Origin: Lactarius indigo
Taxonomy: Eukaryota > Basidiomycota > Agaricomycetes > Russulales > Russulaceae
NCBI GenBank assembly: GCA_025766275.1
Contig: JAFKAC010000082.1
Location: 55,001 to 119,000 of the forward strand
Reading direction: 5' to 3'
DNA length: 64,000 nt
Position numbers and translations under genes: made by a program. Numbering within the stretch: position 1 is the stretch's first letter; each line of letters starts with the position of its first letter. Shown piece by piece: positions 30,400 to 38,901 of this stretch. The notes under the pieces are model-generated. The model saw only the letters and a list, made by a program, of their open reading frames with translations. It made no database searches and had not been told where the DNA came from.

Positions 30400-32460
30400 G
30401 TGGCCGTAACAACAAGAGACCAGTGGACGAACTTCCGTCCGTACTCGATCCCAAGAAGGGGAGAACGTAACGTCCCTACGCGCTTTTTACAAGCTGCCAG
30501 TTGGAGGGAACGACAAGAGGAAACCGGATACTTTGTGGAATTTAACGGACCTACGAGGTTTCGCCCAGTTGAGTTCAACTTCGACCACCTGTGCTGGGTA
30601 GAAGTTACGTGGAACCCTATAGACTCCCAGTGGGACATCATACGACCAACTGGACCCAGATACCGTTGCGACATCGACGCACGAGAACTCAATAGCCGAG
30701 CAGACTGGGGGCCTATTGACGGACAAGTACGAGAACACTCCACTGGAGAAGTAGTGTCGGAAGAAGAAGAAGAGGAAGATCAAAGCCAAGAAGAAAGCGA
30801 GGGCCGAGAACCAAACCAGACGGAAACGAGCGGAGGAGCCATACAAGACCTCCTGATAGAACGAGCTGAGTCTGCCCATATCACCGAACCAGAACCGATT
30901 CACATCCGATCCCCAGCAATCATGGCTACGATAACACGCGCAATGGAGGAAGTCGCAATGGAAGAAGCACGAGTAATACGCGAAGAAGCGAGGGACATTA
31001 TTATGCCCATCAACCCAGAAACCGGAGTACGAATGACAGCAGAAGACGCCGCAATCTTTCGGGCGATAGGTTCGGATAGAGGAGATCCCCCATCCGGACG
31101 ACAACCTGCACTAGACCTCCCACCAGGAATAGGGGGACCAGGCGGAGATCCACCGCCACCACCAGGAGGGGGCATCCCGTTCGACTTACGAAGGACCGAA
31201 CCACCAAGAATGCCACCCACAGGACCACCAGGAGGTGGTGGGGGAGGAGGAGGAGATGGAGACGCCGGAGGAGGAGGACATCATAATGAAAAACTAACCG
31301 GCGAGCCACCTTCCATCTTTGACGGGGACAGACTCAAAGTAGATCAATTTTTGACGCAGTGGCATGTTTATTGGGGTATGAATCTAGACGCCCCAATCAT
31401 GCGAAACGACTACAGAAGATGCCTTCTGTTTCTCTCTTACATCAAAGGCGGAGCAGTCAGCGAATGGGTTCTATCCTTTCTGAACTGGCTCAACAGGCAA
31501 ATACAACGAGGGATCAGCCCCTACACGCGCGACCTATGGGACGCCGTAGCTGATGGATTCAGCCAGAGGTTTGAAAATACGTTAGAAAGAGAGCAGGCCC
31601 AAGCCATCCTGCGAAAAGGCTTCAAGATGGTAGGGGAAGATATTGACAAGTACGTCAATGATTTCGAACAGCTCGCACGAAAGGCTCACTACCGCCTCAA
31701 TGAACCCCAAACCATCGACCTCTTCACGTCGGGGCTGCCCAAGGAGCTATTCAAAAATGCGTTCCAATTCGATGACCCCGTCACGTTCGACGACTGGAAG
31801 AGAGCGGTCCTCAAAAGGCAAAAGAACTACATACACCTCAAAGCACGACTTAACGAATATAAAAGCACAACGACGCCGAAGAAGCAGGGTGGTAATGCAG
31901 GATGGACGCTCCCACAGAACCTACCACAGACTAACCCATGGGCGATGGACACCTCGGCCGACCGTGCCAAAGTAAGGCTTGCGGGGTCCGAAGACATCGA
32001 CTTCAACAAATTACCGCACCGTGACTGGCCTACGCCACCATTCCCACCAAGAGGGGGGCCGGGGGCTCGAGGGCGAGGAAGAGGAGGGTCTCGGAGAGAC
32101 TTAAGGAACGTCCTCTGTTATAACTGCCACGCTCCAGGCCACCTCTCACGAAATTGTCCATACCCGCGCACGCAGCAGCAATGGCAAGCCACCCCGTCCA
32201 GCAGCCGTATGACCGAAACCGCGGGATATCTGCAGGGACCCGTTTCGCAGTACGCACCATCACAATACGCGCCATCGCTGCCAGGATATATGTCACCGGC
32301 ACCGAGTGCAACGCCCGCACCCCAAATCAACGCCACTAGCACGAGGACGGCAGGAGAACAGGCCAAAGAATGGCTCACACAAGTAGCCAACAGTACGGAT
32401 GAAGTAAAAGATCTTATACTTCAAGATCTATGGGGAAAAGAGGGTTTTCGGGACGCCTGA
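30400..32460 (+). CDS. gag: Gag protein of element C
   Basis: 686 codons from GTG 30400 (A at -3, G at +4). An in-frame stop lies at 30382-30384 and no ATG is available before 30922, so the long form needs a non-AUG start. Residues 5-115 are the conserved Met-free domain (TRDQWTNFRPYSIPRRG, GYFVEFNGPTRFRPVEFNF, CDIDARELNSRADWGPIDG). Then an acidic linker, MATITRAMEE at codon 175, a Gly/Pro hinge, the capsid-like gag domain (about 300-470; FLTQWHVYWGMNLDAPIM, FTSGLPKELFKNAF), and one CCHC knuckle CYNCHAPGHLSRNC near residue 570. It ends QDLWGKEGFRDA and overlaps pol. It forms the virus-like particle that packages the RNA. Confidence 0.9.
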   Translation: MAVTTRDQWTNFRPYSIPRRGERNVPTRFLQAASWRERQEETGYFVEFNGPTRFRPVEFNFDHLCWVEVTWNPIDSQWDIIRPTGPRYRCDIDARELNSRADWGPIDGQVREHSTGEVVSEEEEEEDQSQEESEGREPNQTETSGGAIQDLLIERAESAHITEPEPIHIRSPAIMATITRAMEEVAMEEARVIREEARDIIMPINPETGVRMTAEDAAIFRAIGSDRGDPPSGRQPALDLPPGIGGPGGDPPPPPGGGIPFDLRRTEPPRMPPTGPPGGGGGGGGDGDAGGGGHHNEKLTGEPPSIFDGDRLKVDQFLTQWHVYWGMNLDAPIMRNDYRRCLLFLSYIKGGAVSEWVLSFLNWLNRQIQRGISPYTRDLWDAVADGFSQRFENTLEREQAQAILRKGFKMVGEDIDKYVNDFEQLARKAHYRLNEPQTIDLFTSGLPKELFKNAFQFDDPVTFDDWKRAVLKRQKNYIHLKARLNEYKSTTTPKKQGGNAGWTLPQNLPQTNPWAMDTSADRAKVRLAGSEDIDFNKLPHRDWPTPPFPPRGGPGARGRGRGGSRRDLRNVLCYNCHAPGHLSRNCPYPRTQQQWQATPSSSRMTETAGYLQGPVSQYAPSQYAPSLPGYMSPAPSATPAPQINATSTRTAGEQAKEWLTQVANSTDEVKDLILQDLWGKEGFRDA
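32433..32448 (+). promoter_or_regulatory. Tandem -1 frameshift heptamers, element C
   Basis: G GGA AAA at 32433-32439 and G GGT TTT at 32442-32448, both in the gag frame and both canonical slippery heptamers. The second is the one shared by A, B and E. The gag stop follows at 32458. Downstream ACCC-GTCAGTCT-GGGT with GAGGGCT can form a small pseudoknot (inferred). Confidence 0.82.
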
Positions 32461-35400
32461 ACCCGTCAGTCTGGGTGAGGGCTCTCCAATGTAATTCTGT
32501 AATCGTGACAACGCGCTATCGATCTATGCGAATTCCAGTAACTGTCCGCACGAATTACCAAACGACTGAAACCAATGCGCTGATTGACTCTGGCGCAACC
32601 GACAACTTTATCCGACCAAGCCTGGCAAAACAGGCAGGCATCCAGACACAGCCACTAAACACGCCGCGCAAAATATGGAATATAGACAATACGGAAAACA
32701 AAGCTGGGTTAATCACTCATTATGTTAACCTGGAAGTGAAAACACGAGGACAGATAAAACAAATGACCTTCCTAATCACCGACCTTGGGAGCGAAGACAT
32801 GGTGTTGGGCTATCCTTGGCTGAGCGCCTTCGAACCCACGATCAGCTGGGCCACCGCCACAATACACCCCGACATGCAGCCGGTGATACTGGCAACCAAC
32901 GAAGCGCTACTGTCAACAGCAACCATTCGAGCCCTCATTGTGGCCGAGAAAGAGGACATCGTGCGCGAACTAGAAGAAGAGACGTTTGCTAGAACCACCA
33001 CCTCGACGGAGCTGGCCATACAGGCAAAACAACAGCAGACGGCAACAGTACTCCCTCAAGAATACGCCATGTTCACCAAGCTTTTTAACGAGCAAGCCTC
33101 GCACCGATTTCCCCCGGCGAGACCGTGGGATCACGCAATAGACTTCAAACCATCTGTGCCAGCCGCCATCGACTGCAAAATCTACCCTATGACTCAAAAG
33201 GAAGAGAGCGAACTCAAGGAGTTCTTAGATGAAAAGTTGAAACAGGGGTATTTACGCCCTTCTATTTCCCCGTACGCATCCTCCTTCTTCTTTATTAAAA
33301 AGAAGGATGGAAAACTACGACCGGTACAGGACTATCGGATCATCAATTCCCACACCATTCGGAATCAATACCCACTGCCGCTCATACAAGACCTCATCCT
33401 CGACCTCAGCAACGCCCACATCTACACGAAACTTGACATCCGGTGGGGCTACAACAACATCCGTATCCGCGATGGCGATCAGGAGAAAGCGGCGTTCAAA
33501 ACTAAATTCGGCCTCTTCGAACCCACAGTCATGTTCTTCGGGCTCACTAACTCCCCTGCCACCTTCCAGGCCATGATGAACCACATATATCGTGACACGA
33601 TTGCAAAGCACGAACGATTGGGCACCACCATACGCGTCTATATGGACGATATCGGTATCGCCACTCACTTCGACCACGATCTAGCGGCCCACACGAATGC
33701 CGTTCGCGATGTTTTGCGCGTAGCGGAAGAACACGACTTGTACTTCAAGCTCGAAAAGTGCCTGTTCCATCAACCGCGGATGGATTACCTGGGGGTAATC
33801 CTTGAGAGGGGGGTGACCCGAATGGACCCTGTAAAAGTTCAAGGCATCAGAGACTGGCCAACACCAACAAAAGTCAAAGACGTCCGCTCTTTCCTCGGTT
33901 TCTGTAACTTTTACAGGCTCTTCATCCGCGGTTTCGCAACTCACGCCAAGCCACTCACCAAACTAACACGAAAGAACGAAGAATGGCGGTGGACTGACGA
34001 AGAAGAAAAGGCGTTCAACACCCTAAAACGACTCGTCACAGAAGAACCAGTACTGGCACACCCCGTCCTTCAAGACCCATTCGAGTTGGAAGTAGATGCT
34101 TCGGGCTACGCGGTGGGAGCCGTATTACTGCAAAAGAAGTCTGACGGTAAGCGACACCCCATAGGTTACTACTCGGCGACACTCTCCGAAGCCGAAAGAA
34201 ATTACGACATCTACGACCTAGAGCTGCTCGCAATAGTCAAGGCTCTACGGAACTGGCGGCCACTTCTCGCGGGAGCTCCCCACAAAATCAAAATCTATTC
34301 GGACCATCTAAACCTACAATACTGGAGGTCACCGCAGAAGATCAGCAGACGAGTCGCCAGGGAAGTACTTGAACTCTCTGAATACGACTTCGAAATTCAC
34401 CACATCAAGGGAAAGAATAACGGGCGGGCAGATGCACTATCGAGACGACCGGATTACAACCAAGGCATCGAGGACAACAGCGAAGTAGTGGTCCTACCCC
34501 CCGAAGTCTTTGTACGAAGCCTTAACACCGCGCGCACTTTCATCGCAAACCCGAATCTACTACAACCGCGCCACCAACAGGACGAAGAAGTGATCAAGAT
34601 ATGGGTTGACCCGTATCACCTCAAGAAGATACAAGGAGAGTGGTACAAAGACGGCAGGTTCGTAATCACAGGACCAGCATCAACTCAACGCGTGCTAATA
34701 CACGACCATCATGACTTGCCGATACATGGCCACCCGGGGATTGCGAAAACCCAACGCATCCTGGAGAGGCACTACTGGTGGCCGCGACTCCGAAAGGACG
34801 TATACGAATACGTACAAGGCTGCGCAGAATGCCAACGGAATAAGGTCAACACAAGACCTATACGAGCCGCGTTGCATCCCATCACCCCAATACTAGAAGC
34901 CATGCCGTTCCACACGGTGGCGGTAGACTTCATCACCAAACTCCCTGTGTCTAGGGGATACGACAGTATACTGACTGTCACAGACCACGACTGCAGCAAG
35001 GCCTCAATTTTCATTCCATGCCGAGAAGAAATCACCGCAGAAGAGACGGCGACTCTGTATGTCACCCAGGTGTTCAAACGCTTCGGGTTGCCGCGCAAAA
35101 TAATAAGTGACCGCGACCCCCGCTTCACGTCCAAGTTTACCAGAGAAGTGTGCCGCATTCTGGGAATTCAACAGAACATATCAACCGCATACCATCCGCG
35201 CACTGACGGACAATCTGAGCGAACTAACCAGTGGCTGGAACAGTACCTCCGCTTCTGGGTAAATGAGCGGCAAGATAACTGGGTAGCTTATCTACCAATC
35301 GCTGAATTCGCGCACAATAACTGGCCACATGAGCACACCAAAGAGTCGCCATTTCAACTTCTGATGGGGTACAACCCACAAGCGGACTGGACGGATAAGC

Positions 35401-37169
35401 CATCTCCCATTCCCCTCGCGACCGCACGACTGACGCAGCTGAAAGAAGCCAGAGACAACGCCCAACGCCTCATGAAGAAGGCGCAGGAGTCATGGGTGCG
35501 TAACAAGGATACGCCCAAATTCTGCATCAACGACCTCGTGTGGCTCGAGGGCAAGCACCTCCGGACCAATCAGCCCACAGCGAAATTAGCGGCGCGACGT
35601 CACGGACCCTTTCGGGTGGTACAGGTGATGTCCCCTTACAACTATCGATTGGAACTTCCCGCGCAATGGAGCATCCACCCAGTGTTTCACATCGATCTTC
35701 TCACGCCGTACAAACAAACTTCCTTGCACGGAGAGAACTTCACACGACCGCCGCCCGAACTGATAGATGGAGAAGAGGAATACGAAGTTGAGGCCATTCT
35801 AGACACCCGGCATTTCGGCAGAGGGAGACGTCTCCAGTATCTGATCAAATGGAAGGGGTATCCGGACTCGGAGAATCAGTGGGTCAACAAGGACGACGTC
35901 TTTGCGCCGGAAGCACTCCGCCTATATCAGGAAGCACAGACCCACGGAAGAAGAGATAAAGTGGGAGTCACTCGAACGGAGGACAGTCATCCCCTCTTCC
36001 TACGCTCTGCCATTACTTTCATGCCCACTTCCCCACTCCGACATGTCACACAGGCGCAGCTCCTCGACTCCCTCGCAGAAGACGCCCGCGCCCTCTTGGC
36101 AGAGGACGACGACACCGAAGTTCCCAACACTCAGCTCACACCATGGACGCCTCTTGCACCAGCAGAGGGGCCCATCACCGCGCAAGAATGGGCCAACATC
36201 GTCACCAGATTCCCAGACCCGACGACTACCCCTGACGACGACCGAGCCGTCGTCCACGTCTTCCGAAACGATTGCGGTGAGCGAGAACCCATTGCCGCTA
36301 TCCCCCCAAGCGATGACCTCATTGGCGTTCGCGGAGTTTTCCCGAGCAACGACCAGCGTTCAAGCGCTGATGGAATACGAGTTGGAGGGCTGGAGGAGGG
36401 TAGCGGCGGAGTGGCAGAAGGAGCAGTTGGACTCGGCAGCGGCCCGACTGAGGGAGATGCGCGAGCGGCGGCAGCGATGGCGGCAGCTGAGGCTGGCCAT
36501 GACGACGAAGATTATTACCCGGCGAGACACACCTTCCTTCGAACGAAACGCGACCCTGATAATCCCCTCGTCACACCCTGGCTCGTCTACTCCGACGGCT
36601 CCCCCATGTATCGAGGACGTGTGCGCGTGCCTGGCGCCGCCGATCACCGTCCGTTCACCGCCGCCGAGGACCCCGCGCATGTCATTGCGCCTGAGGGGTT
36701 CCGGGCGAACCGACGACCCCATTACATTCGATACCCCATCACCGGACCGGACGGAGTAGAGAGGGACGCGTCGCATGTCCAAATTATTGGAGGAGCGGAC
36801 CCCCTCATATTAGGAGTCATACCGGGCTCGCCGCACGTCTACGGTAAGCCCTTCTACGCCGAACCGCACGTCTCCGCGGCGCTCCGCCCCACGTATCCGC
36901 ACGAAGATCTCGTCGTCTTCGAGGCGGACAAGATCACCGACCGCGCACTCAACCGTATCAACGACGAGTCGCTCACTGCCGAGGTTACGCGCTTCCGCGC
37001 GGCCAGCTATGAGCTGGATCGACTCCGGGCGAGGGTGAGTCAACTCCGCGCGATGATCGAGTGCGCGCAGGACGACCGGCGCGACGCCATCTACCGCTTG
37101 GAGCGCGCCACCGCCTTGGAGCGTATTGCTGACGAACAGCGCGGTTGGGCGCCCCGTGACTTTCGGTGA
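32442..37169 (+). CDS. pol: Pol polyprotein of element C (protease-RT-RNase H-integrase-chromodomain-C-terminal domain)
   Basis: About 1575 codons in the -1 frame from the slip site, uninterrupted. Numbering from 32430: protease ALIDSGATDNFI at about 50-61; RT about 240-470 with IKKKDGKLRPVQ and YMDDIGIA (404-411); RNase H about 540-670 (VDASGYAVGAVL, YDIYDLELLAIV); integrase finger near 755-805 (HHDLPIHGHPG, CAEC) and DDE core with VDFITKLP, SDRDP and GQSERTNQW (832, 893, about 930); chromodomain about 1115-1155 (YLIKWKGYPDSENQW). A tail of some 420 residues has acidic and Ala/Gly-rich parts, the conserved block EGFRANRRPHYIRYPITGP near 1420 and a final helical, charged segment. The tail region also holds ORF-X in the +1 frame. 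Confidence 0.95.
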   Translation, partial: GFSGRLNPSVWVRALQCNSVIVTTRYRSMRIPVTVRTNYQTTETNALIDSGATDNFIRPSLAKQAGIQTQPLNTPRKIWNIDNTENKAGLITHYVNLEVKTRGQIKQMTFLITDLGSEDMVLGYPWLSAFEPTISWATATIHPDMQPVILATNEALLSTATIRALIVAEKEDIVRELEEETFARTTTSTELAIQAKQQQTATVLPQEYAMFTKLFNEQASHRFPPARPWDHAIDFKPSVPAAIDCKIYPMTQKEESELKEFLDEKLKQGYLRPSISPYASSFFFIKKKDGKLRPVQDYRIINSHTIRNQYPLPLIQDLILDLSNAHIYTKLDIRWGYNNIRIRDGDQEKAAFKTKFGLFEPTVMFFGLTNSPATFQAMMNHIYRDTIAKHERLGTTIRVYMDDIGIATHFDHDLAAHTNAVRDVLRVAEEHDLYFKLEKCLFHQPRMDYLGVILERGVTRMDPVKVQGIRDWPTPTKVKDVRSFLGFCNFYRLFIRGFATHAKPLTKLTRKNEEWRWTDEEEKAFNTLKRLVTEEPVLAHPVLQDPFELEVDASGYAVGAVLLQKKSDGKRHPIGYYSATLSEAERNYDIYDLELLAIVKALRNWRPLLAGAPHKIKIYSDHLNLQYWRSPQKISRRVAREVLELSEYDFEIHHIKGKNNGRADALSRRPDYNQGIEDNSEVVVLPPEVFVRSLNTARTFIANPNLLQPRHQQDEEVIKIWVDPYHLKKIQGEWYKDGRFVITGPASTQRVLIHDHHDLPIHGHPGIAKTQRILERHYWWPRLRKDVYEYVQGCAECQRNKVNTRPIRAALHPITPILEAMPFHTVAVDFITKLPVSRGYDSILTVTDHDCSKASIFIPCREEITAEETATLYVTQVFKRFGLPRKIISDRDPRFTSKFTREVCRILGIQQNISTAYHPRTDGQSERTNQWLEQYLRFWVNERQDNWVAYLPIAEFAHNNWPHEHTKESPFQLLMGYNPQADWTDKPSPIPLATARLTQLKEARDNAQRLMKKAQESWVRNKDTPKFCINDLVWLEGKHLRTNQPTAKLAARRHGPFRVVQVMSPYNYRLELPAQWSIHPVFHIDLLTPYKQTSLHGENFTRPPPELIDGEEEYEVEAILDTRHFGRGRRLQYLIKWKGYPDSENQWVNKDDVFAPEALRLYQEAQTHGRRDKVGVTRTEDSHPLFLRSAITFMPTSPLRHVTQAQLLDSLAEDARALLAEDDDTEVPNTQLTPWTPLAPAEGPITAQEWANIVTRFPDPTTTPDDDRAVVHVFRNDCGEREPIAAIPPSDDLIGVRGVFPSNDQRSSADGIRVGGLEEGSGGVAEGAVGLGSGPTEGDARAAAAMAAAEAGHDDEDYYPARHTFLRTKRDPDNPLVTPWLVYSDGSPMYRGRVRVPGAADHRPFTAAEDPAHVIAPEGFRANRRPHYIRYPITGPDGVERDASHVQIIGGADPLILGVIPGSPHVYGKPFYAEPHVSAALRPTYPHEDLVVFEADKITDRALNRINDESLTAEVTRFRAASYELDRLRARVSQLRAMIECAQDDRRDAIYRLERATALERIADEQRGWAPRDFR
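33782..33816 (+). promoter_or_regulatory. Central polypurine tract and palindrome, element C
   Basis: Palindrome GGATTACC/GGTAATCC at 33782-33801, then GAGAGGGGGGTGA at 33804-33816. The element midpoint is 33790. The 3' tract before the LTR reads GAAAAGGAGGTGA (37188-37200), so the two tracts are alike but not identical in this copy. Confidence 0.68.
36043..36759 (+). CDS. ORF-X of element C, overlapping pol in the +1 frame
   Basis: 238 codons from ATG 36043; the open frame itself starts further up, at 35902. In the +1 frame of intact pol. Key features: MSHRRSSST start; Ser/Thr/Pro-rich first half; GWRRVAAEWQKEQL with a following basic helix (REMRERRQRWRQLR); DTPSFERNATLIIP; PPCIEDVC; SLRLRGSGRTDDPITF. 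These are shared with A and, more distantly, B. No membrane segment or known domain. Possible roles (RNA or chromatin binding through the basic helix) are guesses. Expression would need a shorter transcript or internal entry. Confidence 0.58.
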   Translation: MSHRRSSSTPSQKTPAPSWQRTTTPKFPTLSSHHGRLLHQQRGPSPRKNGPTSSPDSQTRRLPLTTTEPSSTSSETIAVSENPLPLSPQAMTSLAFAEFSRATTSVQALMEYELEGWRRVAAEWQKEQLDSAAARLREMRERRQRWRQLRLAMTTKIITRRDTPSFERNATLIIPSSHPGSSTPTAPPCIEDVCACLAPPITVRSPPPRTPRMSLRLRGSGRTDDPITFDTPSPDRTE

Positions 37170-37200
37170 GCCTGGGGTCTCACACTAGAAAAGGAGGTGA

Positions 37201-37499
37201 TGTTACGTTTCGTTTCGGACCCTTACTGTACCGGTTGCAACTACGGCGGTAAGGTAGATTAGTTGCGGACTTACGATAGGCGATTACGAGTACGATAGGA
37301 GATTGCACGAAGATTGCTGACTGAGGACTATGCCACTAATACTAGTAGTAGTAGTATTAGGGTTCGAGCTACTTACGCGACACGTTGGACGCTGCACTAC
37401 CGTGACTCATAGCAGCGCTTGAAAGCCTGCTCGACTTGTATTTAACCTGTATTGTGAAGACCAAGATACGCCATCTTGGTCTTCTTGAATCGTCACTTG

Positions 37500-37543
<44 letters not shown>

Positions 37544-37689
37544 CCGAACTCGCCTTTAGCAACAGCCATTGTAGTGCACCTTCGAGTGTTCACTGAAACC
37601 TACACTTGGACCTACGCGTTTTCAAGGACCCGCTAAGTTGTTACCGCCTCATAAAGCTCAAGTCGAGCTAACGTCGTGACGGCGTAACA
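37201..37689 (+). repeat. 3' LTR of element C
   Basis: 489 bp, preceded by the polypurine tract at 37188-37200 and followed by the CTTCC duplication (37690-37694). It has the same CT repeat length (37504-37540) and the same promoter palindrome as the 5' copy. Confidence 0.95.
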
Positions 37690-37694
37690 CTTCC

Positions 37695-38364
37695 CATTCC
37701 AGTTCTCTGTCTATGAGTTCTGGTGGTGGGTTCTCTTCTTTATTGTCATTCATCACTGTTTCTCAGTATGGGCTTAGCAAACCAGCATGAAATACATCAT
37801 GAATTTGCCAATGGCTTGGCAGCTGTAATCGATATGTGATGTTCGAGAGTTTCTGTAGAATGATGAATGGCCCATTTCGTTATGGGGCCAACTTGGATGA
37901 TGGATGTGTGGTTCGCAGATTAGTGGCATCTAGCCAGACCTTATTGCCCAATCAATAAGGTTGGTGTCATGGTGATTCCATGATCCATCCTAGCTGTGCA
38001 TTCCTCATCGCAGTCTGGGCATCTGTGCGTGCCTTTGTTAAGGCCGTTAATTGCTTGTCTGCTGTTGGGGAGTTTGTTGGGGTCTTTTGTTGATGGACTG
38101 TTGGGATGAAACCCATGATGAGTTCGAACAGGGTTTTCCATGTGGTATCGGATGGCCACGCATTAGTTGTGTATTGGGCAATGGGGAGGATTGCCACCCA
38201 ATTGTCCTGTTGATAGTTAGCATACATTTGCAGATATTGTTCCAGTTTCTGATTGGTCCTTTTGGACTGTCCGTCAGTATGTGGATGGTACGCTGAACTG
38301 ATGTTCTGTTGGACCCCTAATGCCATGCACAGCACTTTCACTAAGGACACTGTGAACCGTGGAT
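37695..38364 (-). pseudogene. Element D Pol, integrase C-terminal part
   Basis: Minus strand: RFTVSLVKVLCMALGVQQN, SSAYHPHTDGQSKRTNQKLEQYL (the integrase Glu region), then PYRNGPFIILQKLSNITY and WQIHDVFHAGLLSPY. Stops occur at 37967 and around 37765 (SPY-stop). It joins the chromodomain piece at 29891 across element C, and the DDE core at 38902 across a solo LTR. Confidence 0.84.
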
Positions 38365-38901
38365 TGTTGAAGCACAGAACTAACAAGCAAAGGATAAGCT
38401 TGGACAGCTAGTAGACAAGTTAACTTCAGAGGTGAAGGGAACTCTATTACAACTGCATACCTAGTAGACAAGTTACTATAAAGGAACATCTATGAGCAAA
38501 GGTAATAGAGAAGTAAAGAGAAAGGGAACTTACACTTCAGAGGTGAAGGGAACTCTGAAGTGTAGAGGTGAAAACAGCAGTCCTTATATACAGGATGCTT
38601 AGATAATAATGGTCTGTGCGCACTGGTGACCCAAACACAATAGAGGTGGTCTGTGCGCCAGAGGGAGAAATGCCATTGGGTGGCAGAGAACAATAACTAC
38701 CTTAAGCAGATAATACCGGTATCTTAACTATAGAAAGAACAATAAGAACCAAATATGGATCTAACAATAAGGATAAACAAAAGCGGTCCGTAGGAGTCCG
38801 GAGTGTCCATAAGTCCATAAGGGACAGATACCGTATATAGTATTTGGGCTGACTCAATCAGATCCCACGAGACATGTGACTTTAACAGTCGCGTCTCAAC
38901 A
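38365..38901. mobile_element. Solo LTR (unassigned family) in element D integrase
   Basis: 537 bp, TGTTGAAGCAC...GTCTCAACA, flanked by TGGAT at 38360-38364 and 38902-38906. It contains a 23-bp direct repeat at 38423-38445 and 38534-38556. Removing it restores SDRDP-RF of the integrase core. Confidence 0.87.

Larger units (their letters stand above)
29892..37689 (+). mobile_element. Gypsy element C, complete, apparently intact and very young
   Basis: 7798 bp, plus strand, 489-bp LTRs with no difference seen, including a 37-nt CT microsatellite of equal length in both. Flanked by CTTCC at 29887-29891 and 37690-37694. Gag and Pol are uninterrupted, with PBS, two tandem frameshift heptamers, central and 3' polypurine tracts all present. 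It is inserted in the chromodomain-proximal region of element D. The best candidate for an active element in this window. Confidence 0.96.
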
